From Methylotenera sp. (GTDB lineage Bacteria > Pseudomonadota > Gammaproteobacteria > Burkholderiales > Methylophilaceae): DNA of 10,098 nt. The notes beneath the pieces were generated by a model that saw only the letters and a list, made by a program, of their open reading frames with translations, did no database searches and was not told the origin of the DNA. The stretch spans positions 1-10,098 of the forward strand of contig DAIDAH010000097.1 of NCBI GenBank assembly GCA_027310735.1. Direction: 5' to 3'. A program made the translations under genes and the position numbers. Positions within the stretch are counted from its first letter, which is position 1. Each line of letters starts with the position of its first letter. Shown piece by piece: positions 1 through 7,475 of the stretch.

Positions 1-1
1 T

Positions 2-361
2 GCGCCAGAAGATGTGATTGCAGGTCGCTTTGTAGGTGATTATGAAAATGGCATCGGCAAGAAGTGGAAAGATCCAAACTTTATGAAATTCTTTGAAGAT
101 GGCCAAGTGAACTTCCCTTACTTATCAGACGGTATGTGGTTCTTAACGCAGCATAAACGTTGGGGCTTACTCAAATTAGATCCAGACTACTTAGGTGTCG
201 CGACCAAAATAAATCAAGTGAAATTGTATTCCGAAGCCGCGTCACAACTTGGTATTAGTGTACCTAAAGACGCTATGCGTACTAGCAAGCTGATGGATGG
301 TGTGGTTTGGGATGGAAAAAATCCTGCCGCTTATGCCGCTTCTTTCAAAATTAAGGTTTAA
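2..361 (+). CDS. nrtA: NrtA nitrate-binding protein of ABC transporter, C-terminal part (5' truncated by window)
   Basis: This is the C-terminal 119 codons of the substrate-binding component of a nitrate/nitrite ABC importer, which captures nitrate on the periplasmic side and hands it to the permease encoded next. The reading frame is open from base 2 to the TAA at 359-361. The GTG at 14 is an internal valine codon, so the gene begins outside the window. Recognisable NrtA-family segments are the FPYLSDGMWFLTQHKRWGLL block, then KINQVKLYSEAA, then the near C-terminal MRTSKLMDGVVWDG and the terminal AASFKIKV. The family is normally over 400 residues, so roughly the last quarter is present. The signal peptide, usually Tat-type in proteobacterial members, cannot be seen. 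The stop lies 28 bases before the nrtB ATG, consistent with one operon. Family assignment is confident; choosing nitrate over other NrtA/CmpA-family ligands rests on sequence resemblance plus context. Confidence 0.95.
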   Translation, partial: APEDVIAGRFVGDYENGIGKKWKDPNFMKFFEDGQVNFPYLSDGMWFLTQHKRWGLLKLDPDYLGVATKINQVKLYSEAASQLGISVPKDAMRTSKLMDGVVWDGKNPAAYAASFKIKV

Positions 362-377
362 CGCTTAAACAATACAC

Positions 378-384
378 GAGGGAA
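378..384 (+). promoter_or_regulatory. Shine-Dalgarno site of nrtB, favours ATG 390
   Basis: GAGGGAA ends five bases before ATG 390. It supports that ATG over the adjoining in-frame TTG at 387, and over ATG 423, before which no equally good site is apparent. Confidence 0.7.
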
Positions 385-389
385 TATTG

Positions 390-1298
390 ATGACTGCAAT
401 CAGCATAAGTAATGGAGCTGCAATGGCCAATACCACAAGCAATCAAGTCACAACTAAAGAAGTGGCAAGCAATAATGAGGTAGTAGCTATTAATGAAGTG
501 ACGAAACAAGAATCCAGTCATATCGGATTACAGGTACGTAGCTTTTTTAAATGGATATTGCCGCCAATGTTTGGGATTTTAATGCTTCTAGCAATCTGGA
601 CATTGATTTCACATCAGACACCAAGCTTGCCTGGCCCACTTAAAACATGGCACTCAGCAGTTGAGCTTTTCAGCGACCCATTCTACGACCATGGTCCAAA
701 TGACAAGGGCGTGGGCTGGAATATTCTGGCTTCATTGCAACGTGTTGCCTTGGGTTTTGGCTTGGCAGCATTAGTTGGCATTCCAATGGGGTTCATTATT
801 GGTCGTTTTGAGTTTGTTGCTAGGATGTGTGCGCCAGTAATCAGTTTATTGCGTCCCGTTTCGCCACTTGCTTGGTTACCAATTGGATTACTTGTGTTCA
901 AAGCAGCTAATCCAGCGGCGATTTGGGTGATTTTCATCTCGGCAGTATGGCCAATGATCATCAATACCGCTGTTGGTGTTAGTAAGGTGCCGCAAGACTA
1001 TATGAACGTAGCCAAAGTGCTGAATTTGAGCGAGTGGAAAATTGTTACCAAAATTCTGTTCCCCTTTGTTTTGCCTTACATGATGACTGGGGTGCGTCTT
1101 TCTATCGGCGTGGCATGGCTGGTTATTGTAGCGGCAGAAATGCTTACTGGTGGCGTTGGTATTGGCTTCTGGGTATGGGATGAGTGGAATAACCTGAATG
1201 TAGAACACATCATCATTGCTATTTTTGTTGTGGGTATTGTCGGGTTGCTGCTTGAGTTTGTACTCACGCAAATCGCCAAAAGATTTAGTTACGAATAA
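390..1298 (+). CDS. nrtB: NrtB nitrate ABC transporter permease
   Basis: Inner-membrane permease of the NrtABD nitrate importer, 302 residues from the ATG at 390. The in-frame TTG at 387 directly before it is less likely, because GAGGGAA at 378-384 is well spaced for the ATG. Hydrophobic segments lie near residues 54-74, 117-138, 147-170, 176-197, 225-250 and 273-295, fitting the BPD_transp_1 fold. Residues 203-234 form the EAA-type cytoplasmic loop that contacts the ATPase, here beginning DYMNVAKVLNLSEW and ending in LPYMMTG. The stretch LRPVSPLAWLPIGLLVFKAA at 154-173 is typical of NrtB. About 50 polar residues rich in Asn, Thr, Val, Glu and Ser precede the first membrane segment, longer than a minimal permease needs. 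An ATG at 423 (residue 12) is an alternative start that would shorten this tail. The gene lies 28 bases after nrtA and 24 before the ATPase gene. Confidence 0.95.
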   Translation: MTAISISNGAAMANTTSNQVTTKEVASNNEVVAINEVTKQESSHIGLQVRSFFKWILPPMFGILMLLAIWTLISHQTPSLPGPLKTWHSAVELFSDPFYDHGPNDKGVGWNILASLQRVALGFGLAALVGIPMGFIIGRFEFVARMCAPVISLLRPVSPLAWLPIGLLVFKAANPAAIWVIFISAVWPMIINTAVGVSKVPQDYMNVAKVLNLSEWKIVTKILFPFVLPYMMTGVRLSIGVAWLVIVAAEMLTGGVGIGFWVWDEWNNLNVEHIIIAIFVVGIVGLLLEFVLTQIAKRFSYE

Positions 1299-1322
1299 CT
1301 TACTAATCTATTAGGAATCATC

Positions 1323-2156
1323 ATGGAAAAAGTAGAAAAAGCGAATGCTGAAAGATATGTGCAATTAGAAAATGTTGATATGACATTTACAACGAAGAAA
1401 GGCGCATTCAACGCACTTAAGAAGATCAATCTTAGTATCAAGGAAGGTGAGTTCATCTCCATTATTGGGCACTCTGGTTGTGGAAAATCTACAGTGTTGA
1501 ATCTAATCGCTGGCTTATTGCAACCGACAGAAGGTTTACTGTTCTGTGCCGGTAGAGAGATATCTGGCCCAGGCCCTGAGCGTGCGGTTGTTTTTCAAAA
1601 CCACTCACTATTACCTTGGTTAACTTGTTTTGAAAATGTCTATTTAGCAGTAGAGCGTGTATTTGGTTCGAGACATGGCTCTGAAACAAGAGAAAGTAAA
1701 GCGCAACTTGAAGCGCGTACACATGCTGCGATTGAGTTGGTGGGTTTGTCTCATTCTAAAGATAAACGTCCGAATGAAATTTCAGGTGGCATGAAGCAGC
1801 GGGTAGGTATCGCCCGCGCTTTAGCAATGGAGCCAAAGGTACTTTTGTTAGATGAGCCGTTTGGTGCGTTAGACGCATTAACCCGCGCTAATCTGCAAGA
1901 TGAACTCATGAAGATTATGGCGAAATCTGGCTGTACAGCTGTAATGGTGACACATGATGTAGATGAGGCAATATTGCTATCAGACCGCGTGGTCATGATG
2001 ACCAATGGACCTAGCGCTGGAATCGGCGAGATATTAGAAGTTAATCTTGGCCGGCCAAGAGCGCGCTTAGCACTCGCTGAAGATTCGGATTACAACCATT
2101 TACGTAGTGAAGTATTGCGCTTTTTGTATGAGCGTCATGCACAAAAAGCAGCTTAA
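1323..2156 (+). CDS. nrtD: NrtD-type nitrate ABC transporter ATPase
   Basis: Cytoplasmic ATPase that powers nitrate import through NrtB, 277 residues. All ABC ATPase motifs are intact: Walker A GHSGCGKST at 49-57, Q-loop Gln92, signature ISGGMKQR at 153-160 (Ile replacing the usual Leu), Walker B VLLLDEP at 173-179, D-loop GALD at 181-184 and switch His211. The SLLPWLT block just after the Q-loop is typical of the nitrate/sulfonate/taurine importer group. The protein ends soon after the ABC domain and lacks the NrtA-like C-terminal domain of cyanobacterial NrtC. It is therefore the short NrtD type, and a single ATPase probably acts as a homodimer. In the Klebsiella nas system the equivalent is NasD. 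AGGA at 1313-1316 supports ATG 1323. Nitrate as substrate rests on the nrtA and nrtB neighbours and family resemblance. Confidence 0.95.
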   Translation: MEKVEKANAERYVQLENVDMTFTTKKGAFNALKKINLSIKEGEFISIIGHSGCGKSTVLNLIAGLLQPTEGLLFCAGREISGPGPERAVVFQNHSLLPWLTCFENVYLAVERVFGSRHGSETRESKAQLEARTHAAIELVGLSHSKDKRPNEISGGMKQRVGIARALAMEPKVLLLDEPFGALDALTRANLQDELMKIMAKSGCTAVMVTHDVDEAILLSDRVVMMTNGPSAGIGEILEVNLGRPRARLALAEDSDYNHLRSEVLRFLYERHAQKAA

Positions 2157-2217
2157 GTCTGATTAAACAACATATTACCTACCAATACTTTTTATTAGGA
2201 TAACAAAGGAATCAACC

Positions 2218-3534
2218 ATGAAACAAAATGCAAAATTTAAGCTTAATTTAGTGATGGCTTGTACCGCTTTGGCGCTAGTAAGTATTGCGCAAACAGCCAT
2301 GGCAGAAGATGAGCCTGATGCGGAATACACACTGTTGGATTCGATTAAACAAGGTAAGCCGCTCACAAATTTCAGGTTACGTTATGAAAGCGTTGACCAA
2401 GATAATTTTAGAAATGCCACGCAAAAACTAGATACCGCTAATGCATTCACATTACGCAGCTTAATTGGTTGGCAAACTGCACCTTTTCATAATTTTAGTT
2501 TTGCCGCACAAATCACGGATGTTCATAAATTTAACGATGACTATAACGACAAGCGTAATGGTGTGAATGAACTAGGCAAGACTAACTATGCCAGCGTTGT
2601 TGATCCTGATTACACTGATATTAATCAGCTGTATTTGGATTGGACTGGTATCAAAAACACCAAGTTGCGCTTAGGTCGTCAACAAGTCAATCTGGATAAT
2701 GTACGTTTTATCGGCGACATTGGTTTCCGTCAGAATATGCAGGTGTTTGATGGTATTTCTATATTGAATAAAAGCATTCCAAATACTGAAGTTTATGCGG
2801 CACATTTTAGTAAAGTGCGCCAGATTACTACGGTGCTACGTGGTGGAAACATTGACGTTGTGAATGCAAAATATCGTATCTCAACATCAGAGTCTGTCTC
2901 AGGATACGGCTATTTTATTGATTTGGACAGTCTAAAAACTTCAAATACTAAAACCTTTGGTGTTCGTCTGGATGGTGTGCGTAAAGTTGATGATAACTGG
3001 AAAGCACTTTATACCGCTGAATATGCGAAACAAAGTGACTACGCTGGAGGCAATCCTCTCAACGATGCACATTACTACAAGTTAGGTGGCGGTGCGGCCT
3101 ATGCTGGCTGGTCATTACGCCTTGATCACGAAGTGCTTTCAAGCAATAACGGTCAATATGCATTCCAGACACCACTCGGTACAAATCATTTATTCCAAGG
3201 CTGGTCAGATTACTTCTTGGTTACACCTAATCAAGGTATTAAAGATACTTTTGTGACGGTAGATGGTGGCATCAGCAAAGCCAAACTACATGCTGAATAC
3301 CATGTATTTAAATCAGATGAGAAGTTTGCAACGTTAAATGGTCAGCTAGGCGATAAATACGGGTCAGAGTTTGATGCCAGTGTTGCTTATCCATTCACTG
3401 CCAATATTTTAGGTAAATTGGAATATGCAAAATTTATGGAAGATGATGTTTATGGTACTACAACCGCATCTACAAACGCGGCACGCAAGGCTGATAAGGA
3501 AATCGTCTGGGCCACTGCTATGTATACATTTTAA
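2218..3534 (+). CDS. Outer-membrane porin, alginate-export-like family, nitrate-cluster associated
   Basis: Predicted outer-membrane beta-barrel of 438 residues. Residues 1-29 form a Sec signal peptide: Lys at 2, 6 and 8, a hydrophobic core LVMACTALALVSIA, and a cleavage site after AMA (27-29). The mature chain starts EDEPDAEY. The body alternates short amphipathic strands with polar loops rich in Asn, Asp, Tyr and Gly, and the chain ends in Tyr-Thr-Phe; a terminal Phe is the usual BAM insertion signal. The segment around residues 149-182, with KLRLGRQQVNLDN and GFRQNMQVFDG, resembles proteins annotated as alginate export family porins. That name describes the fold, and nothing here implies alginate metabolism. 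The position 61 bases after the nitrate ATPase suggests a channel for nitrate or nitrite entry, which is inference. AAAGGA at 2205-2210 supports ATG 2218. The longer gap could hold its own promoter, but none is convincing. Confidence 0.85.
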   Translation: MKQNAKFKLNLVMACTALALVSIAQTAMAEDEPDAEYTLLDSIKQGKPLTNFRLRYESVDQDNFRNATQKLDTANAFTLRSLIGWQTAPFHNFSFAAQITDVHKFNDDYNDKRNGVNELGKTNYASVVDPDYTDINQLYLDWTGIKNTKLRLGRQQVNLDNVRFIGDIGFRQNMQVFDGISILNKSIPNTEVYAAHFSKVRQITTVLRGGNIDVVNAKYRISTSESVSGYGYFIDLDSLKTSNTKTFGVRLDGVRKVDDNWKALYTAEYAKQSDYAGGNPLNDAHYYKLGGGAAYAGWSLRLDHEVLSSNNGQYAFQTPLGTNHLFQGWSDYFLVTPNQGIKDTFVTVDGGISKAKLHAEYHVFKSDEKFATLNGQLGDKYGSEFDASVAYPFTANILGKLEYAKFMEDDVYGTTTASTNAARKADKEIVWATAMYTF

Positions 3535-3560
3535 GTTGGGCATCATATAGCATCGGCTAT

Positions 3561-3575
3561 TTGATTTGAAATCAA
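3561..3575. repeat. Perfect 15-bp palindrome with central G
   Basis: TTGATTT-G-AAATCAA is a perfect inverted repeat with a one-base centre, 26 bases after the porin stop. It is preceded by a small inverted repeat, ATAGC-ATCG-GCTAT at 3547-3560. Neither has the GC-rich stem plus T run of a strong intrinsic terminator. The palindrome could be a dimeric regulator operator or a weak transcript-end structure. Only the symmetry itself is certain. Confidence 0.5.
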
Positions 3576-3576
3576 T

Positions 3577-3608
3577 GTGCACCGTTATGGATTTTCATTT
3601 TGGTGCAC
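3577..3608 (+). promoter_or_regulatory. Probable NtrC enhancer (paired TGCACC / GGTGCA half-sites)
   Basis: GTGCACC at 3577-3583 and its exact reverse complement GGTGCAC at 3602-3608 are separated by 18 bases. TGCACC and GGTGCA are the two arms of the NtrC consensus (TGCACC-N5-GGTGCA), but the gap here is 18 rather than 5. The likeliest reading is two adjacent NtrC sites, each with one good and one degenerate arm (about 3578-3594 and 3591-3607, the latter with an AT-rich centre). They lie roughly 148 to 119 bases before the predicted sigma-54 start point, a normal enhancer distance. A further TGCAC follows at 3610-3614. A long-loop RNA hairpin is an alternative. Assignment to NtrC is inferred from motif and context. 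Confidence 0.6.
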
Positions 3609-3699
3609 TTGCACATATATGAGCGTATTTTAGTTTTTGTTGTATAAAGTTTTATTTTAACTATATGTATTTAAATGATTTTTGTTGAATTCTATTTAA

Positions 3700-3716
3700 T
3701 GGCATATACATTGCTT
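3700..3716 (+). promoter_or_regulatory. Sigma-54 (RpoN) -24/-12 promoter for the nirB operon
   Basis: TGGCATATACATTGCTT contains GG at 3701-3702 and GC at 3713-3714 separated by exactly ten bases, the diagnostic sigma-54 spacing. It matches the consensus TGGCAC-N5-TTGCW except T for C in the -24 block. Transcription is predicted to start near 3726. The stretch between this element and the enhancer half-sites is strongly AT-rich, as is common where DNA must bend for activator looping, although no clear IHF site was found. Confidence 0.8.
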
Positions 3717-3765
3717 ATATGTTATTTGAATGCGAAATAATCTCACTGATAAAGATGATCGAATT

Positions 3766-6210
3766 ATGCAAAAAATGAAATTAGTAGTAGTGGGTAACGG
3801 CATGGCAGGTATGCGCACCGTTGAAGAATTGCTGAAAATTGCCCCCGATATTTATGAAATTACCGTGTTTGGTGATGAGACTTACCCTAACTACAACCGC
3901 ATTATGTTGTCACCAGTATTGGCTAATGAGCAAACTATTGATGACATTATCTTAAATACCCGTGAATGGTATGCAGAACACAACATCACGTTACATACCG
4001 GTGCTCGAATCAATAAAATTGATCGTAAGAACCGGGTGGTGTATGCAGAAAATGGTACTAGCGCTGAATATGACCGACTATTGCTGGCAACGGGTTCAAA
4101 ACCATTTATGCTGCCGATACCAGGCAGCGATTTAGATGGTGTGATTGGTTATCGTGATATTAAAGATACCAACGACATGATAGCCGCAGCTAAAGTACAC
4201 AAGCATGCTGTAGTGATTGGTGGTGGTTTACTTGGTTTGGAGGCTGCAAACGGCCTGAAAATTCAAGGTATGGAAGTTACAGTTGTACACAAAAACGACT
4301 GGCTACTGGAAAGACAGTTGGATAAAACCGCAGGCAAAATGCTACAAAAGAATTTAGAAGCAAAAGGGCTTAACTTTTTGCTGCAAAAGAATACCGAGTT
4401 ATTGATTGGCGATGACAATGGGCGTGTAAAAGCAGCACGCTTCGCGGATGGTTTGGAAGTACCGGCTGATTTGGTAGTGATGGCTGTCGGTATTCGTCCG
4501 AATTTTGCGCTGGCTGAATCTGCAGGGATTCATTGCAACAGAGGTATCGTGGTAAATGACACGATGCAAACCTATGATCCACGAATCTATGCAGTAGGTG
4601 AGTGTGTGGCACACCGTGGAATCTCCTATGGCTTAGTTGCCCCATTGTTTGAAATGGCAAAAGTGTGTGCAACCCATTTGGCCAACTTCGGGATTGGTAT
4701 TTATAAAGGCTCCGTTACTTCAACAAAACTAAAAGTAACAGGTATTGATTTGTTTAGTGCTGGTGATTTTAGCAGTGGTGATGATGCGATTGACGACGGG
4801 CGCGAAGAGATTGTTTTGCACGATGCAATTGGCGGGGTATACAAAAAACTCGTCATTAAAAATGACAAAATCATTGGTAGCGTGCTTTATGGGGATACCA
4901 CGGATGGTTCGTGGTATTTTCAAATGCTTAGAGACGGTAAAGCGATTCATGAGATTCGCGACCATTTAATGTTTGGTCAGGATTCATTAGGGAATACTGG
5001 TCATCAAGGCCAGAATAAAGCCGCAACCATGACGAATGAAATGGAAGTGTGCGGCTGTAATGGCGTATGTAAGGGCACGATTGTTAAAGCAATTCAAGAT
5101 CAGGGCTTGTTCACAATCGATGATGTGAAAAAGCAAACTAAGGCAGGCTCAAGCTGCGGCTCATGCGTGGGCTTGGTTGAACAGATTCTAGCTTCAACAT
5201 TAGGCGGTGGTTATGCACCGCCGTCTACTAGCAAAGCTATTTGTGGTTGTTCTGAAAAAAATCATGAAGAGGTGCGTGCTGAAATTCGTGCGAATAAGTA
5301 TTTAACTATTCCTGATGCGATGTTAGGCATGGCTTGGCGCACACCTAATGGCTGTGCAACTTGCCGACCCGCACTAAATTATTACTTACTTTCTACTTGG
5401 CCACATGAGGCGGTGGATGATCCGCAGTCACGATTTATTAATGAGCGCGTACACGCCAATATTCAAAAAGACGGTACATATTCAGTGATTCCGCGTATGT
5501 ATGGTGGAGTCACTACACCAGACCAATTGCGAAAAATTGCTGATGTCGCTGATAAATATGCTGTGCCTATGGTGAAGGTGACAGGCGGTCAACGGATTGA
5601 CTTACTTGGTGTGAAGAAAGAAGACCTTGTCGGCATGTGGGCTGATTTGGATATGCCATCAGGCTATGCGTATGGTAAGAGTATCCGTACTGTTAAAACC
5701 TGCGTAGGTAGTGAGTTCTGCCGCTTTGGTACACAAAACTCTACCCAAATGGGTATTGATATTGAAAAAGCTTTTGACCATATGTGGGCGCCACATAAGG
5801 TGAAATTCGCGGTTTCAGGTTGTCCACGTAATTGTGCTGAGTCGGGTATTAAAGACGTTGGTATTATCGGTGTGGATTCCGGTTGGGAAATGTACGTGGG
5901 CGGCAACGGCGGTATCAAAACCGAGGCAGCGCAGTTCCTGTGTAAAGTGAAAACGCCTGAAGAGGTATTGGAATACTCAGGTGCGTTTATTCAGATTTAC
6001 CGTGAAGAGGCACGCTATTTAGACCGTACCGTACATTGGATTGAACGTGTAGGTTTGGAGTATGTAAAACAACGTGTGTTAGAAGATGCTGAAGGTCGTA
6101 AAGCAGCATATGAGCGATTGCTGTATGCATTGCAAGGCTCTGTTGATCCTTGGGCGGAGCGTGTGCAAAATCGAGATAAACATAAAGAGTTTGAGACGAT
6201 TACTGTTTAG
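3766..6210 (+). CDS. nirB: NirB, NADH-dependent assimilatory nitrite reductase large subunit
   Basis: Cytoplasmic flavo-siroheme enzyme that with NirD reduces nitrite to ammonium using NADH; 814 residues from ATG 3766. An ATG at 3730 would add 12 residues, but it lies about four bases from the predicted sigma-54 start point, and homologues begin near the MKLVVVGNGMAG segment (ATG 3775 is also possible). Domains in order: FAD-binding GNGMAG at 10-15, NADH-binding GGGLLGLE at 152-159, and FAD-contacting AVGE at 276-279. Next come a BFD-type [2Fe-2S] domain with Cys429, 431, 464 and 467, and a second Cys-bearing BFD-like segment with Cys493, 495, 530 and 533. Last are the ferredoxin-like half domain near 570-640 and the siroheme/[4Fe-4S] domain with Cys646, 652, 686 and 690 in the expected C-x5-C and C-x3-C pattern. 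All cofactor ligands are intact and the length is close to E. coli NirB. No siroheme synthase gene is in view. Confidence 0.97.
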   Translation: MQKMKLVVVGNGMAGMRTVEELLKIAPDIYEITVFGDETYPNYNRIMLSPVLANEQTIDDIILNTREWYAEHNITLHTGARINKIDRKNRVVYAENGTSAEYDRLLLATGSKPFMLPIPGSDLDGVIGYRDIKDTNDMIAAAKVHKHAVVIGGGLLGLEAANGLKIQGMEVTVVHKNDWLLERQLDKTAGKMLQKNLEAKGLNFLLQKNTELLIGDDNGRVKAARFADGLEVPADLVVMAVGIRPNFALAESAGIHCNRGIVVNDTMQTYDPRIYAVGECVAHRGISYGLVAPLFEMAKVCATHLANFGIGIYKGSVTSTKLKVTGIDLFSAGDFSSGDDAIDDGREEIVLHDAIGGVYKKLVIKNDKIIGSVLYGDTTDGSWYFQMLRDGKAIHEIRDHLMFGQDSLGNTGHQGQNKAATMTNEMEVCGCNGVCKGTIVKAIQDQGLFTIDDVKKQTKAGSSCGSCVGLVEQILASTLGGGYAPPSTSKAICGCSEKNHEEVRAEIRANKYLTIPDAMLGMAWRTPNGCATCRPALNYYLLSTWPHEAVDDPQSRFINERVHANIQKDGTYSVIPRMYGGVTTPDQLRKIADVADKYAVPMVKVTGGQRIDLLGVKKEDLVGMWADLDMPSGYAYGKSIRTVKTCVGSEFCRFGTQNSTQMGIDIEKAFDHMWAPHKVKFAVSGCPRNCAESGIKDVGIIGVDSGWEMYVGGNGGIKTEAAQFLCKVKTPEEVLEYSGAFIQIYREEARYLDRTVHWIERVGLEYVKQRVLEDAEGRKAAYERLLYALQGSVDPWAERVQNRDKHKEFETITV

Positions 6211-6248
6211 CCCGTTATACAATTTAAAGGTTATTTGAAGGAATTTAT

Positions 6249-7454
6249 ATGCAAAAAAGTTTTTGGCAGGCTGGACACAAACCCACTTTATTTTCAGCAT
6301 TTCTATATTTTGATTTAAGTTTTATGGTGTGGGTATTACTCGGGCCATTAGCTGTACAAATTGCGACTGATTTGCAGTTGTCCCCAGCTCAAAAAGGTTT
6401 GATGGTTGCGACGCCAGTCTTGGCTGGTGCGTTATTGCGTATCGTCATGGGCGTTTTGGTGGATCAAATTAAACCAAAAATGGCAGGCTTATTAGGGCAG
6501 GTTATTGTGATCTTGAGTTTGTTGGTTGCATGGTTGCATGGCATACAAACATTTCAGCAGTCACTTATGCTAGGCATTGGTTTGGGTTTTGCCGGCGCCT
6601 CTTTTGCAGTTGCTTTACCGCTTGCTAGTCGCTGGTATCCACCTGAACACCAAGGTGCAGCCTTGGGGATTGCTGGCGCTGGAAACTCAGGCACAGTATT
6701 TGCCGCTTTGTTTGCACCAAGTATAGCCGTTGCTTATGGGTGGAATAGTGTATTTGGCTTAGCATTGATACCGCTTGGTATCGTTTTGGCTATCTATACT
6801 ATTTATGCCAAGGATAGTCCTGATGCACCTCCAGCAAAATCACTTAGCCAATATATCGCGATATTGAAAGACAGAGACGCATGGTGGTTCATGTTTTTTT
6901 ATAGCGTGACCTTTGGTGGTTTTGTCGGCTTAGCCTCTTCTCTCACTATTTACTTTAATGACCTATATCATTTAGGCCCTGTCGTGGCAGGCTATTGTAC
7001 AGCGGCTGGCGTATTTGCCGGTTCAATCGTACGTCCAATAGGTGGGGTGGTTGCTGATCGTATCGGTGGTATCCGCACGTTGCTTATCATGTACATTATT
7101 GCGGCATTATTGTTGTTTGTGATGAGTTTTGGGCAACCTACTTATCAATGGGCACTCGCAATCGTTATTCCAATTATGGCGGTGTTAGGGATGGGTAATG
7201 GTGCTGTATTCCAATTGGTACCGCAACGCTTCCGTAAGGAAATAGGTGTAATGACAGGCTTGGTAGGTATGGCTGGCGGTATTGGTGGTTTCTATCTGGC
7301 AGCTAGCCTAGGGTACTTTAAGCAAGTTAATGGTAACTATCAAACAGGCTTGATGATATTTGCTGGCTTGGTAGTTCTCGCAATTGTAGGTTTGCTCGGT
7401 GTTAAGACCAGATGGCGCACAACTTGGGGTACAGCAACGACGGCTAAGGTTTAA
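6249..7454 (+). CDS. narK: NarK/NasA-family nitrate/nitrite MFS transporter
   Basis: Twelve-helix inner-membrane carrier of the nitrate/nitrite porter branch of the major facilitator superfamily, 401 residues. Both family nitrate-signature regions are present: GIAGAGNSGTVFAAL at 140-154 and TGLVGMAGGIGGFYL at 336-350. The two substrate-binding arginines expected in helices 2 and 8 appear to be Arg64 (ALLRIVMG) and Arg262 (SIVRPIGG). The usual MFS loop motifs follow them (GVLVDQIKPK and GGVVADRIGG). AAGGA at 6238-6242 supports ATG 6249. The gene begins 38 bases after nirB and ends 21 bases before the kinase/phosphatase gene. In an assimilation operon the likely role is nitrate and/or nitrite uptake, duplicating the ABC importer upstream; export of excess nitrite cannot be excluded. 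In other species this gene is called nasA; narK is used here to avoid confusion with the reductase. Confidence 0.93.
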   Translation: MQKSFWQAGHKPTLFSAFLYFDLSFMVWVLLGPLAVQIATDLQLSPAQKGLMVATPVLAGALLRIVMGVLVDQIKPKMAGLLGQVIVILSLLVAWLHGIQTFQQSLMLGIGLGFAGASFAVALPLASRWYPPEHQGAALGIAGAGNSGTVFAALFAPSIAVAYGWNSVFGLALIPLGIVLAIYTIYAKDSPDAPPAKSLSQYIAILKDRDAWWFMFFYSVTFGGFVGLASSLTIYFNDLYHLGPVVAGYCTAAGVFAGSIVRPIGGVVADRIGGIRTLLIMYIIAALLLFVMSFGQPTYQWALAIVIPIMAVLGMGNGAVFQLVPQRFRKEIGVMTGLVGMAGGIGGFYLAASLGYFKQVNGNYQTGLMIFAGLVVLAIVGLLGVKTRWRTTWGTATTAKV

Positions 7455-7475
7455 TCGACCAAAGTTATATAAATC

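Noticed and set aside
14..361. Short gene starting at GTG 14
   Set aside because: The frame is open upstream to the window edge and the sequence is the C-terminal part of NrtA, so GTG 14 is an internal codon.
683..1279. Minus-strand open frames across nrtB
   Set aside because: They lie wholly inside a well-supported gene, resemble no known family and have no ribosome site; they are antisense shadows.
2157..2217. Separate promoter or terminator between nrtD and the porin gene
   Set aside because: The 61-base gap is AT-rich, but I found no convincing -35/-10 pair, no sigma-54 element and no stem with a T run.
3577..3620. Intrinsic terminator formed by the GTGCACC / GGTGCAC arms after the porin gene
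   Set aside because: The loop would be 18 bases and no T tract follows the 3' arm; position and sequence fit NtrC half-sites better.
3616..3699. IHF site between the enhancer half-sites and the sigma-54 promoter
   Set aside because: The region is strongly AT-rich but no good match to the WATCAA-N4-TTR consensus was found on either strand.
4370..4672. Minus-strand 100-codon open frame inside nirB
   Set aside because: It overlaps the conserved FAD/NADH domain coding region, and its His/Arg/Leu-rich composition is typical of an antisense shadow.
4745..4969. Plus-strand open frame in an alternative frame of nirB
   Set aside because: The nirB frame is continuous and conserved here; there is no sign of a frameshift or an overlapping gene.
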